Assembly: GCA_965223435.1 (NCBI GenBank)
Contig: CBDCWQ010000020.1
Span: forward strand, 124,001-188,000
DNA length: 64,000 bases
Direction: 5' to 3'
DNA from: CBDCWQ01 sp965223435
GTDB lineage: Bacteria > Myxococcota > Kuafuiibacteriia > Kuafuiibacteriales > Kuafuiibacteriaceae
Shown: positions 43,826 through 53,168 of the stretch, in pieces
Position numbering within the stretch: the stretch's first letter is position 1
How the letters are laid out: the number at the start of each line of letters is the position of its first letter
Program-made: the position numbers and the translations under genes
The notes under the pieces: model-generated
The model's database searches: none
What the model was told of the DNA's origin: nothing
The model's input: only the letters and a program-made list of their open reading frames with translations

Positions 43826-45067
43826 CTAGAATGCAGCCTGAAGCTGAACGCGGAGCTGGTCGCGGCCATCACCGAACCCATCTTGATTCCACAGACGGAA
43901 GTAGTCGGTTTGGAGTTTCAGCGGGTGCCGGGCGAAGTAGTAGCTTACGGCTGCGCCGAGCTCGTTGGCGTCGGACAGGCTGCTGTCTCCCGTCGAGCGT
44001 ATGAGGGCATATCGGGCCGAGAATTCGAGGGGTATCCGTTTCAGAATGTGCCCCGCCTGGATGAACCACCCAAATCCGTTTCGTGCCGCCTCGGTGGGAA
44101 CGGCGTTGCCCATATCGTCTAGGGCGTCGCCTCGGAACCGCTTACCATCGCGCCACATGAACTCCGACTGGAGCGAAAACCCGAGCCACTTGGCCATCAA
44201 GTCCACGGTGACATTGTGGTAGTCGGTGGTGCCTCCGTCTTCGAACCGACTGCCCAAAATGCCGCGGTTGCCTTTTGCGTTGTCGACAAACGCGTAGGCG
44301 GCGCCAATGCTCAGTTTGGGCGTTCTGGTGCGTTTGAGGTCTCCTTCTGAGTAGTCTTTGAACATCCCCAGGGGGAGGAATTCTGCCCGAGCGATGTACA
44401 TCATGCCGAAGTCGTCTCTTTGGAACGCGTCTCGCCCCTCGCCTACGCCCACGTAAAGGTAGTATCGGAGCATGCCGAGTCCCAGGAAGTCCTTGGACCG
44501 AATATCGAGCCCGACGTCTCGGTCCACGTTGAATTCACCGTTGACGATCGAGCGGTCCACAAGCTGCAAGTTGCCGGAAGAAATGACCCGCTGTCTGCTG
44601 TAGGGGACCTTGTATTGGCCCAGGCGAATGGTGAGGTCTCGAAGATGGTCGAATTCGCCGTACCAGGTCAAAAGGGGCGTTCTACGGGTTCGCACCGGAT
44701 CCGTGGTGAGGCTCAGATCGCGGGGTGAGTACGCCAACTCAATCTTAAACTTGTTGTGCCTGCCAAAGAAATTTCCAAGAAATTGAAGACGGGCGCGACG
44801 AATCTGAAAAGACTGCTCCGCATCTTGGTCCTCAGCACTGTCGTTCAGAACCGAATACTGAAATTGTGCACGTACTCTGGTGATGAGCCTCATGCGGCCG
44901 TCGCCTTGACGCGCTTCAAGGCCCTTGCCTGGCAAGTATTGAAAATGGACGTCGGGATCGGCTGGTGCATCGCCGAAGGCGATGGCGGGAAGCACGGTCG
45001 GGAAGAGGGCCAACCCGATCATGAAGATGAGTTTTGGACGGTGCTTGGCGGATGTACCTATACGCAT
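43826..45067 (-). CDS. OprO/OprP-type phosphate-selective porin
   Basis: ATG 45067 gives 413 residues with a signal peptide (LIFMIGLALFPTVLPAIAFG). The mature part begins with VHFQYLPGKGLEARQ and has the aromatic, alternating-residue pattern of an outer membrane beta barrel, including FQIRRARLQFLGN, RLGQYKVPYSRQ and KLQTDYFRLWNQ. It fits the phosphate-selective porin O/P family. It lies directly downstream of pstS on the same strand, so both belong to the phosphate uptake system. Confidence 0.88.
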   Translation of the reverse strand: MRIGTSAKHRPKLIFMIGLALFPTVLPAIAFGDAPADPDVHFQYLPGKGLEARQGDGRMRLITRVRAQFQYSVLNDSAEDQDAEQSFQIRRARLQFLGNFFGRHNKFKIELAYSPRDLSLTTDPVRTRRTPLLTWYGEFDHLRDLTIRLGQYKVPYSRQRVISSGNLQLVDRSIVNGEFNVDRDVGLDIRSKDFLGLGMLRYYLYVGVGEGRDAFQRDDFGMMYIARAEFLPLGMFKDYSEGDLKRTRTPKLSIGAAYAFVDNAKGNRGILGSRFEDGGTTDYHNVTVDLMAKWLGFSLQSEFMWRDGKRFRGDALDDMGNAVPTEAARNGFGWFIQAGHILKRIPLEFSARYALIRSTGDSSLSDANELGAAVSYYFARHPLKLQTDYFRLWNQDGFGDGRDQLRVQLQAAF

Positions 45068-45225
45068 TTCATAGCTCCTTGGCTGTTTTACTCGCATCCC
45101 GAGAAGCCATTCGGGTGGGATGGCAATGGGATGACGTTCTCCCGCCGCCTTCTTGCGGCAGGTCGGTGAAAGAGGGTTGAGTTACGCGTTTGGAGGTGAG
45201 CTCCGGGATTGAGTGAAAAATCGAC

Positions 45226-46245
45226 TCAGAGACGGGGTTGGTCGGTCAAAAGCAAGTCTTCGACGCTCACCCCCACTTTGGCGCCTTCGCCCGCGAAGAC
45301 AGACCCTGTGACGCCATCGGTGAAGCGTTTGGCTACTAAGCGCGATGCACGCTGAGGCAAGGGAATGTATCCCACCTCTGCGACCAAGCTTGCACCTTGT
45401 CTGAGATAGAAATCGACAAACGACTTGACCTCATTTCTGAGGGCACCCTTGTGGTTGACGTAGATGAAGATGGGTCGAGACAAGGGCTGGTAGGTTCCGT
45501 CGGCGATGGTTTTGGGCGTTGGGGCAATCGCCCCCGGCCCGTTTTTCTCGTCGCCATCGTCGATGGGGATCAGCTTGAGCCGTTCTTTGTTTTCGCTGAA
45601 ATAGGCGTACCCAAAAAACCCAAGTGCCAAGGGGTCCGTGGAGATGCCTTGGACCAGGACGTTGTCGTCTTCGCTGCTGGTGACGTCTCCTCGACTGGCA
45701 TGTTCTTTGCCCACGATGGCTTTGGTAAAGTAGTCGTACGTCCCGGAATCTACCCCTGGGCCAAACAGGTGAATCTCTTTGTCCGGCCATCCGCTACGAA
45801 TTTGACTCCACTTGATGACCTTTTTTTGGGCTTCGGGTCTCCATAGTTTCTTCAGCTCTTCGACGGTCATCCGATCCACCCAACTGTTTTTGGGATGAAC
45901 CACTACGGCAATGCCATCGTATGCGACCGGAAGCTCAATGTATTCGATGGCGGCTTCGCCACACATCTTGACTTCGCTTGGCTTGATGGGCCGTGAGGCC
46001 CCCGTCAATACGATCTCCCCCTTGCAAAATTTCTTAAACCCGCCTCCGGTCCCGGAGACGCCAATCGTGACCCGGGCGCCGTGCTTTTTTTGAAACTCTT
46101 CGGCGACGGCTTCGGTGATCGGGAAAACCGTGCTGGAGCCGTCGATGGAGATGACCGTTGAGGCTGCGTGTTTGCTTTTGCATCCATGGCCCAAAAAAAC
46201 TGCGGCTGTGGCTACGCACAATGCGGTGAATATCGTCGTTTTCAT
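45226..46245 (-). CDS. pstS: Phosphate ABC transporter substrate-binding protein
   Basis: A 339-residue periplasmic protein with a signal peptide. The core shows the PBP-like GSSTVFPITEAVAEEFQKK near residue 35 and GVSGTGGGFKKFCKGE near 63, with the phosphate-binding Ser and Thr positions of PstS. The ribosome-distal part has LALGFFGYAYFSENKERLK and LSRPIFIYVNHKGA. It is divergent from pstC, with candidate Pho boxes in the gap. The porin gene follows on the same strand. Confidence 0.92.
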   Translation of the reverse strand: MKTTIFTALCVATAAVFLGHGCKSKHAASTVISIDGSSTVFPITEAVAEEFQKKHGARVTIGVSGTGGGFKKFCKGEIVLTGASRPIKPSEVKMCGEAAIEYIELPVAYDGIAVVVHPKNSWVDRMTVEELKKLWRPEAQKKVIKWSQIRSGWPDKEIHLFGPGVDSGTYDYFTKAIVGKEHASRGDVTSSEDDNVLVQGISTDPLALGFFGYAYFSENKERLKLIPIDDGDEKNGPGAIAPTPKTIADGTYQPLSRPIFIYVNHKGALRNEVKSFVDFYLRQGASLVAEVGYIPLPQRASRLVAKRFTDGVTGSVFAGEGAKVGVSVEDLLLTDQPRL

Positions 46246-46330
46246 GTTTGACTCCGTCGGTCCTGTTTACGCAATCCCCGTCTAGGTCTTTACGATCCGG
46301 TGGGGTTGAGCCGGAGTGTGGGCAAAGAGT

Positions 46331-46348
46331 GTGGCATCTACGTGACAA
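46331..46348 (-). promoter_or_regulatory. Candidate Pho box for pstS
   Basis: On the minus strand the bases read TTGTCAC-GTAG-ATGCCAC: two 7-base repeats with an 11-base period, close to the PhoB consensus of CTGTCAT repeats separated by four bases. It lies 86 bases upstream of the pstS start. No good -10 was seen at the expected spacing, and phoB is not in the window. Confidence 0.35.
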
Positions 46349-46421
46349 AATTGCGCCGTTTCGGTGGCTTGGTGCACCCGTAGGCGTGCACTAGGGTTTC
46401 TTGAGAGGACTTTTTTGGGCT

Positions 46422-46439
46422 TTGTAACCTGGGTGTCAC
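46422..46439 (+). promoter_or_regulatory. Candidate Pho box for pstC, overlapping an inverted repeat
   Basis: TTGTAAC-CTGG-GTGTCAC has the 11-base period of a Pho box on the plus strand. The region also contains a perfect 7-bp palindrome, CCTGGGT (46428-46434) and ACCCAGG (46443-46449). It is only 25 bases from the TTG 46465 start, which is close for a Pho box, so confidence is low. Confidence 0.25.
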
Positions 46440-46464
46440 ACGACCCAGGCAAGGTCGTCTTGAA

Positions 46465-47466
46465 TTGAAATCAGGAACGACGATAGGGCAAAACGCGCCC
46501 GCGGCCCCAAGGGCCACACCGGAGCTATCTTCAGGTGGCGAGCATAAGGTTTTGCCGGACACTTCAGCGAAACTGACAGGGTCCCGTCGGGGGGAGCCGT
46601 TCAAAGAGCGGTTGGTTGGCCATGCGTTGTGGCTGGCCGGAGCGCTTTCGGTGCTCACCACTGCGGGCATCGTTTTGGTGCTTTTCAAAGAGACAATCGC
46701 TTTTTTCAGCGAGGTCTCGTTGTTTGACTTCTTGACCGACACCGAATGGACGCCGCTTTTTGCAGACAAACACTTTGGTGTATGGCCTTTGGTTTCAGGC
46801 ACGCTTTTGACATCAGGAATCGCGCTTGGAGTTGCGCTTCCTTTTGGGCTTTTGGCGGCCGTCTTTTTAAGCGAGTTTGCCCCCGCGGGACTTCGGCGTG
46901 TCGTCAAGCCCGCTCTCGAGATACTCGCGGGTGTCCCTACCATTGTCTACGGGTACTTTGCGCTGGTCTACGTCACGCCTTTTCTCCAAAGCTTTGTACC
47001 CAAACTCGCGGGCTTCAATTCGCTTAGCCCAGGGATCGTGATGGGTGTGATGATCATACCTTTGATTTCGTCGTTGAGTGAGGATGCACTTCATGCGGTG
47101 CCCGAAACGTTGCGAGAGGGGGCGTATGCACTCGGTGCGGATCGCCTACAAGCGGTGGTTCGGGTCATCTTGCCGTCGGCAGCATCCGGAATTGGTGCAT
47201 CGATTATCTTGTCTGTTTCTCGTGCCATTGGTGAGACCATGATCGTGGCCATCGCTGCGGGGCAACAGCCGCGGCTCACTTTTGATCCGAGAGTGCCCGT
47301 TGAAACCATGACCGCGTATATCGTCCAGGTCAGCATGGGTGATACGCCCACCGGGACACTGGAGTATCGAACGATATTCGTGATCGGCGCATCCCTATTT
47401 CTGATGACGCTGGCGATGAATCTGTTTGGTCAGCGGTTGCGCCGCGGGTTTCGGGAGGCGGCCTAA
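46465..47466 (+). CDS. pstC: Phosphate ABC transporter permease
   Basis: A 333-residue inner membrane protein starting at TTG 46465. It has an N-terminal polar stretch of about 50 residues, then six or more transmembrane helices with the permease motif EDALHAVPETLREGAYALGA near residue 210. That is the binding-protein-dependent EAA loop that docks on PstB. The order pstC-pstA-pstB-phoU is canonical. The stop TAA is two bases before the pstA start. Confidence 0.92.
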   Translation: MKSGTTIGQNAPAAPRATPELSSGGEHKVLPDTSAKLTGSRRGEPFKERLVGHALWLAGALSVLTTAGIVLVLFKETIAFFSEVSLFDFLTDTEWTPLFADKHFGVWPLVSGTLLTSGIALGVALPFGLLAAVFLSEFAPAGLRRVVKPALEILAGVPTIVYGYFALVYVTPFLQSFVPKLAGFNSLSPGIVMGVMIIPLISSLSEDALHAVPETLREGAYALGADRLQAVVRVILPSAASGIGASIILSVSRAIGETMIVAIAAGQQPRLTFDPRVPVETMTAYIVQVSMGDTPTGTLEYRTIFVIGASLFLMTLAMNLFGQRLRRGFREAA

Positions 47467-47467
47467 G

Positions 47468-48319
47468 ATGAACGGAGTTACCCGAAGCCGATTTTGGGAG
47501 CGAGGCTTTTTGTTTGCATGCGCCTTGGCGGCCTTTTTGCCGCTGGTGGTGCTCTTTTTGTTGGTCGGTCATGCGATTTCTGATGCCTTGGGGCGCTTCG
47601 ACGTGGGCTTTTTGGTTGGGTACCCGTCGAGAAAAGCGGCTCTAGCGGGTATTCTTCCAGCCTTGGTGGGGAGCGCTTACCTGATCTTGCTGACCGCGGT
47701 GATCGCCTTGCCCTTAGGGGTCGCGACGGCGATCTACCTTGAGGAGTATGCCGGGCGGAGCAAGATGGCGAATCTCGTGGAGGTCAATATCGCCAACCTG
47801 GCCGGAGTTCCTTCGGTCATTTATGGCCTGTTGGGCTTGGGGCTTTTTGTGCGGGTGTTGGGCATGGGGCGAAGTCTCCTGGCAGGCGCCTCCACCATGG
47901 CGCTCTTGGTTCTGCCGATCACCATCATTGCTTCGCGAGAGGCGCTTCGCGCCGTGCCCGCTGGGGTCCGCGAGGGGTGTTATGCCCTGGGGGCGACGCG
48001 GTGGCAGGCGATTCGGCAGGTTGTCCTGCCCGCGGCCTTTCCGGGGGTCTTGACCGGGGCTATTTTGGGGATATCTCGTGCCATTGGGGAGACTGCGCCC
48101 TTGATTGTGGTCGGGGCCCTGACCTATGTCACTTTTTTGCCGGACAGCCTAGGGTCTCCTTTTACGGCGATGCCGATTCAGATCTTTAACTGGGTTTCTC
48201 GGCCCCAAAAAGCCTTCCTGACCAACGCCGCAGCGGGTATTGTGGTCCTTCTTTTGGCCATGATGCTGTTCAACACGGTTGCGGTGGTCTTGCGGCACCG
48301 CTACCAGAAGAAGTTCTGA
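47468..48319 (+). CDS. pstA: Phosphate ABC transporter permease
   Basis: ATG 47468 is one base after the pstC stop and gives 283 residues. It has six hydrophobic helices and the EAA-type loop REALRAVPAGVREGCYALGATRWQA near residue 160, followed by PGVLTGAILGISRAIGETAPL, which is diagnostic of PstA. It forms the membrane channel with PstC. Confidence 0.93.
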   Translation: MNGVTRSRFWERGFLFACALAAFLPLVVLFLLVGHAISDALGRFDVGFLVGYPSRKAALAGILPALVGSAYLILLTAVIALPLGVATAIYLEEYAGRSKMANLVEVNIANLAGVPSVIYGLLGLGLFVRVLGMGRSLLAGASTMALLVLPITIIASREALRAVPAGVREGCYALGATRWQAIRQVVLPAAFPGVLTGAILGISRAIGETAPLIVVGALTYVTFLPDSLGSPFTAMPIQIFNWVSRPQKAFLTNAAAGIVVLLLAMMLFNTVAVVLRHRYQKKF

Positions 48320-48387
48320 TGTTTGAGGGTTGGGTGAGCATCGGTTTCGGTTGGCCCTGGATGGGCTGCGAGCAAAGGAGCTAGGGT

Positions 48388-49179
48388 TTGACCCTGATTC
48401 GACCTCAATCTGAGCTGAGCAAGGTCACTAAGTTCAGTGTTCGTGAACTTTCGGCCTGGTTTGGGGCCCAGAGGGTGCTTCGAGACATCAGTCTTGAGGT
48501 GGCCGAGCGGGAAGTGACGGCGGTGATTGGGCCTTCGGGCTGCGGAAAGTCTACCTTTATTCGCTGCTTGAACCGCATGCATGAGCTTGTGCGAAGTGCC
48601 CGGCTTTCCGGCGAGGTGCTTTTAGACGGTGAAGATGTCTATGGCCGCGACGTGGACCCCGTGCTCCTCAGGCGACGGGTGGGTATGGTGTTTCAGAGGC
48701 CCAATCCTTTTCCGGCGATGTCGATCAAAGAGAACGTGCTGGCGGGATTGCGACTGACGCACACGCTTGGGCGGGCCGACGCCGGGGCGATTGTGGAGCG
48801 AGCTCTTCGCCAGGCGGCCCTTTGGGACGAAGTCAAGGATCGCTTGGATGTGCCCGGGGCTGGCCTGTCTGGCGGCCAACAGCAGCGCCTTTGCATTGCC
48901 CGGGCGCTTGCGGTGGAGCCCGAGGTGGTCCTCATGGACGAACCGTGCTCGGCTCTTGACCCCGTGGCGACCGCAAAAATCGAAGACCTCATACATACGC
49001 TCAAGGACAGCTATACCATTGTGATTGTGACCCATAACATGCAGCAAGCGGCCCGAGTCTCAAAGAGAACGGCTTTCTTTTTGGCTGGTGAGCTTGTTGA
49101 GTTTTCACCGACCGATCGGATGTTCACTTCGCCCGAAGATCCTCGGACGGAGGACTACGTGACCGGAAAGTTCGGCTGA
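48388..49179 (+). CDS. pstB: Phosphate ABC transporter ATP-binding protein
   Basis: TTG 48388 follows AGGAG by eight bases; 263 residues. The ABC ATPase shows Walker A GPSGCGKST near residue 51, the Q-loop in VFQRPNPFPAMS, signature LSGGQQQRL near 154, Walker B VVLMDEPCSALDP near 178, and the switch His in VTHNMQQAARVS. It powers phosphate import with PstSCA. Confidence 0.95.
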   Translation: MTLIRPQSELSKVTKFSVRELSAWFGAQRVLRDISLEVAEREVTAVIGPSGCGKSTFIRCLNRMHELVRSARLSGEVLLDGEDVYGRDVDPVLLRRRVGMVFQRPNPFPAMSIKENVLAGLRLTHTLGRADAGAIVERALRQAALWDEVKDRLDVPGAGLSGGQQQRLCIARALAVEPEVVLMDEPCSALDPVATAKIEDLIHTLKDSYTIVIVTHNMQQAARVSKRTAFFLAGELVEFSPTDRMFTSPEDPRTEDYVTGKFG

Positions 49180-49207
49180 TCGTTGAGCCTTTGGAAAAGA
49201 AAAAGCC

Positions 49208-49888
49208 ATGACGCAAAAGACTCATACTGATCGCAAATACGAACAGCAGTTGAAGCAAGTTCGTGAGGGGCTGCTCATGATGGCCGGGCGCGTGGAGCAA
49301 ATGATTGCGCTGTCGGTCCAAGCGCTGCTCGAGCAAGATGTGGAGCTTGCTAAACAGACCATCGAGGAGGACCACAAGGTCAACCGCCTGGAGGTCGAGA
49401 CGGATGAGCTTTGTTTGTTGATTCTCGCCAAGCGTCAACCGATGGCTTCCGATCTTCGGTTCATCACGCTCGCGCTGAAGATGGTGACCGACCTGGAACG
49501 GATCGGTGACTTGGCGGTCAACATTTCGGAACGCGCCTTCGATATGGCCGAGTACCCGACCTTAACTGCTGCCAAGGACATTCTGGCGATGTCGTCCATC
49601 GTTCGGACCATGGTGCGAGAGGCGATTGATGCCTTTGTTGAGGCCGACGAAGAGAAGGCTCGTTCGGTGATCCAGCGAGACGACGAGGTCGACCAGCTCT
49701 ATGTCACCATTTTTCGTGATGTGTTGGCGATGATGGTTGATGATGCTGCCTTCATTGAGCGTGGCATCCATGTGCAGTCGGTTGCGAAGTGGCTGGAGCG
49801 CATCGCGGATCACAGTACCAACTTGGCTGAGCTCGTGGTCTTCATGATCAAAGGCAAAGACATTCGTCATATCGGCAAACGGGACTGA
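49208..49888 (+). CDS. phoU: Phosphate transport regulator PhoU
   Basis: ATG 49208 gives 226 residues, normal for PhoU. The two helical PhoU repeats carry VEQMIALSVQALLEQD, LAKRQPMASDLRF and the second DEVDQLYVTIFRDVLAMM and ERIADHSTNLAELVVF segments. PhoU damps Pho signalling and PstSCAB activity in other bacteria. It is the last gene of the pst operon. Confidence 0.95.
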   Translation: MTQKTHTDRKYEQQLKQVREGLLMMAGRVEQMIALSVQALLEQDVELAKQTIEEDHKVNRLEVETDELCLLILAKRQPMASDLRFITLALKMVTDLERIGDLAVNISERAFDMAEYPTLTAAKDILAMSSIVRTMVREAIDAFVEADEEKARSVIQRDDEVDQLYVTIFRDVLAMMVDDAAFIERGIHVQSVAKWLERIADHSTNLAELVVFMIKGKDIRHIGKRD

Positions 49889-49914
49889 GAACGGCGCGTC
49901 GAGCGCTTGCCGCT

Positions 49915-51261
49915 TCAGACGCTTGGCGGGTTCAGCGCGTTTCGGGTCAGGTTCTGGGCGGCGCCTCCTTGGGGGGCATTCGGCTCAAGAACCACAAGGT
50001 CGTCCTCGATACGAATGCCTCCGAAGGGCTTGAGGGCATCGATCGTCGTCCAATCCACTTGGCCGCTATAGGGTCCTTGCTTGAGTTCCTCCATGAGGGT
50101 GTCGATGAAATATAGGCCGGGCTCGATGGTGAAGACCTGCCCGGCTTCGATGGGGCGGGTGTTTCTCAGCCAAGCGTTTTCGGACCGGGGGCGAATTTGT
50201 GCGCAGCCTACGTCATGGCACTGAAGCCCCAACGAGTGGCCTAAGCCATGCGGCAAGAACATGCGGGTCACGCCACGATTGACGGCTTCGGCCGCGCTCA
50301 TCTTCAAGAGTTTGGTGTCAACCAAAAGTTCGCCGAGTTTTTGGTGAGCCTCGTCGTGAAGGTTTTCGTAGGGGCGACCAACAAGAACGCGAAGGCACAG
50401 CGCTTGCTGGAGGGCCTCCATACGGGTGATGAGTTCCGAAAAGAGCTCGGCCGGGGCCGTGCCGTCTTTTGCGACATAGGTGCGTGTGATGTCGCTCGCG
50501 TAGCCTTGGAAGCTGGCGCCCGCATCAAGCAACAGGGAGGGGTTGTTTGCATCTTGGTGCTGGTAGTGAACGTGGTGAAGAATCGAGGCCGCGGTGCCGG
50601 TGGCCACGATGTTCTTGTATGGGGTCTGGCTATCGTCTTGCGATGTGGCCTCCAAGTAGTGAAGGTGAAGGTGAAGTTCAGATCGCTGGCCGTCGAAAAA
50701 GGCCTTCTGGACGGCGTGATGGCCAAGGGCGGCGCGCCGGTTGGCTTCGCCGAGGCAATGGATTTCGTAGGGGGTCTTGTGGACCCGCAATGCGTCCAGC
50801 CTTTCGTGTAGGCCCTTTGGGTTGACGTGGTCTTCCGCGACGCCCCATTGTGCGGCCCGCGATGTGTTTTCGCCCATGAAGGCGGCGCGGGCTGGATTGT
50901 GCAAGGCCGGGAGAATGTCGTCCGGTGTGTCGAGCTCGATGATGTCAAGCGCGGCTGCCAGGAAGTTCCAGTCTGGCTCTTTTGGTCTCTCCCAAAAACT
51001 TTGGTCTCGAACCGCGAGAAGGCGCGGCCTGAGACCGGGCCTAAGCTCGATGGCGCACTCCGGCCAATTGAGGGGAGCCCAGTGCTGGAAGTGTGGCACG
51101 GGACGAAAGGGCCAATACTGGTCGTCGAAAATCGACTTCTTTTGGAGGGAGCCCGAGTGAATGAGCAACGAGGGATAGCCCTCGTCCTGGAGCGCCTGGC
51201 TGGCCTTTTTTTGGAGGCCGGCCACATGGGCGCGATAAAGAGCCGATAGGGTCGCCTTCAT
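49915..51261 (-). CDS. pepQ: Xaa-Pro dipeptidase (M24B family)
   Basis: A 448-residue protein matching PepQ in length and layout, including the N-terminal FRPVPHFQHWAPL block. The pita-bread C-terminal domain shows the five metal ligands: the two Asp in LLLDAGASFQGYASDITRTY, the His in HGLGHSLGLQCHDVG, the Glu in FTIEPGLYF and the Glu in RIEDDLVVLE. It cleaves X-Pro dipeptides in the cytosol. Its ATG overlaps the stop of the upstream kinase by four bases (ATGA), so it is translated from the same message. Confidence 0.9.
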   Translation of the reverse strand: MKATLSALYRAHVAGLQKKASQALQDEGYPSLLIHSGSLQKKSIFDDQYWPFRPVPHFQHWAPLNWPECAIELRPGLRPRLLAVRDQSFWERPKEPDWNFLAAALDIIELDTPDDILPALHNPARAAFMGENTSRAAQWGVAEDHVNPKGLHERLDALRVHKTPYEIHCLGEANRRAALGHHAVQKAFFDGQRSELHLHLHYLEATSQDDSQTPYKNIVATGTAASILHHVHYQHQDANNPSLLLDAGASFQGYASDITRTYVAKDGTAPAELFSELITRMEALQQALCLRVLVGRPYENLHDEAHQKLGELLVDTKLLKMSAAEAVNRGVTRMFLPHGLGHSLGLQCHDVGCAQIRPRSENAWLRNTRPIEAGQVFTIEPGLYFIDTLMEELKQGPYSGQVDWTTIDALKPFGGIRIEDDLVVLEPNAPQGGAAQNLTRNALNPPSV

Positions 51262-53123
51262 TGGGGGACCCGCACGACCCGGATGCTTCGGTCTTTGAAG
51301 CGGGCGATGATTTTAAGTCGTGCGCCTTCCTTGACCGTGAATCCGCGCACGATGGGGGCGGGGCGCGACTTGAGACTGGCTGCGCTCGACAGACAGTGGG
51401 GGCCATCAAAATGAACGCGGTGTTTGCCGGGACTGATCTCAAAATCGTGAATCGGGGTGGAGCGGCCAATCAGTTTTCCGTCGAGCAGGACGCGCGCTGG
51501 GCAGTCAGATCCGAAGGACACCGTGCTCGAAGCTTGGGCGAGCGCCCTCGGACGAGGGCGGGTTGGGGTCAGCGTATCGCTTGGTTTGGGGCTCGTGGCC
51601 ACCAGCTGGGGTTCTTCAGGGGCCGCTTTGGTGGGTGTGGCGCTGGGGGTTGTCTTGGGCCCGCCGTCCTGTGTTGTGGGTTGAAGGGGGTTCGCATCCA
51701 CCGGGCTCAGGCCCTGGGGCGGACCGCTGGGACTGGGGTCGCTTGCCGGACGCAGGTGCGCGTCTTGGGGGGGCACGTCGGATCTTGGCGGCGCCGCGGC
51801 CCTTTGGGTGTCCAAAGGCGGTAGGGGTGGGGGCGGTTCCGACTGCCCGCGGAGCCATACGCCGGCCGCGCCGCCCATGAGGAGCATCATGACCCCCGCG
51901 GGAAGCAGCTTGGCCCGCGTGGGCCGCTTCATGGCGCTGAGCGCTTGAGGTGCGACCGGCGTCACCGGCGCTGCTTCTATCACCCGCTGTTCGGTCTCGT
52001 CCACGTCGAGGGGCGTTGTTCCGGTCTTGGCCCGCCCAGGCTGTTCGCTGGGCGCCCGCGTGGCGATTGTTTCCACAAACCCGTGGTTGGTCTCCTGCAG
52101 GGCCTCGGAGATCATCGCGGACAGATCTTGGGTTGAGGGAAGCTTTCGCTCCACCACTTCTTGCCGGGCCGCTTCACCGTCTAGGAGGCGCCCCACTTGG
52201 TCTCCCAGGTTTCGCGGTTGGGCATCCGGAAAATGGTTGAGGCGAATTTTGGCGATTCGCGCACCGAGTTCGGCGCCGGTCTTGATACGCTTTTGGGGAT
52301 CCTTGGCCAGCGTGTCAAAAATGAGGCGATCCACTTCCTCGGGAATGCCGTAGACCAGCTCGGAGGGTCGGATGATCTCGTGGCGCTGCATGAGGCGCCG
52401 CGTTTCTTGGTCGTCAGGCCGCCAAAACAGGGCTTTTTGGGTCAAGACCTCAAAAAGCAGCAGTCCCGCCTGGTAGATGTCGGTTCGGGCATCCACCTCG
52501 CGTCCCGTTGCTTGTTCCGGCGACATATACCCTGAGGTTCCCTTGACCACCCCCGCCCGGGTTTTGGGCATCTCGGCAATCTTGGAGCCGATCTTGGCGA
52601 TGCCAAAGTCGAGGATTTTGACATCACCCTCTCTCGATACGAGAACATTTCGAGGGTTCAGGTCGCGGTGAACCAAATCCAGTGGAAGCCCGTCTGGCCC
52701 CCGTTTGCGATGGGCATAGTCGAGGCCTTTGGCCACTTCTTCGGTAATCAAAAGGGCGGATCCGATGTCGATGCGGCCTTTGTCGCGCTTGACGGCATCA
52801 ATGAAGTCGAACACATCGAGTCCGTCCACGTACTCCATGGCGATGAAATACGTGCCCCCAACCCGTCCGAGTTCATAGATCCCCACGATATTCGCGTGGT
52901 TCAGCGTGACGACAATCTTGGCTTCGGCGACGAAGGATTGGACGAATTCGGGGTCTTTTGCGTATTGGGGTAGGATTTGTTTGATGACGAGGTCTTTTTC
53001 GAAGCCGTCAGCGCCGTACAATTTGGCTGCGAAGACTTCCGCCATACCCCCCACGGCAAGCCGCCGTGTGAGAAAATACTTACCAAAAGTCGTCGGCTGG
53101 AACACAGCGTGTTCATGCATCAT
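51258..53123 (-). CDS. Ser/Thr protein kinase with PEGA-like C-terminus
   Basis: ATG 53123 gives 621 residues; GTG 53147 would add eight. The kinase domain (about residues 10-285) contains RLAVGGMAEVFAAK, the Lys in LVIKQIL, catalytic HRDLNPRN, ILDFGIAK and YMSPEQATG. A linker with Thr and Pro leads to a transmembrane segment near 400 (LPAGVMMLLMGGAAGVWL), then a Pro-rich region and a C-terminal PEGA-like beta domain (VLLDGKLIGRSTPIHDFEISPGKHRVHF). It is coupled to pepQ by an ATGA overlap. Confidence 0.9.
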   Translation of the reverse strand: MMHEHAVFQPTTFGKYFLTRRLAVGGMAEVFAAKLYGADGFEKDLVIKQILPQYAKDPEFVQSFVAEAKIVVTLNHANIVGIYELGRVGGTYFIAMEYVDGLDVFDFIDAVKRDKGRIDIGSALLITEEVAKGLDYAHRKRGPDGLPLDLVHRDLNPRNVLVSREGDVKILDFGIAKIGSKIAEMPKTRAGVVKGTSGYMSPEQATGREVDARTDIYQAGLLLFEVLTQKALFWRPDDQETRRLMQRHEIIRPSELVYGIPEEVDRLIFDTLAKDPQKRIKTGAELGARIAKIRLNHFPDAQPRNLGDQVGRLLDGEAARQEVVERKLPSTQDLSAMISEALQETNHGFVETIATRAPSEQPGRAKTGTTPLDVDETEQRVIEAAPVTPVAPQALSAMKRPTRAKLLPAGVMMLLMGGAAGVWLRGQSEPPPPLPPLDTQRAAAPPRSDVPPQDAHLRPASDPSPSGPPQGLSPVDANPLQPTTQDGGPKTTPSATPTKAAPEEPQLVATSPKPSDTLTPTRPRPRALAQASSTVSFGSDCPARVLLDGKLIGRSTPIHDFEISPGKHRVHFDGPHCLSSAASLKSRPAPIVRGFTVKEGARLKIIARFKDRSIRVVRVPQ

Positions 53124-53168
53124 GCCGCGGCCCCGCTGGGAGCGCAACGGAGTGTGGGGTGAGCACGC

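Noticed and set aside
45144..45159. GCCGC/GCGGC hairpin between pstS and the porin gene
   Set aside because: Five-base stem with no T-run; expected by chance in GC-rich DNA.
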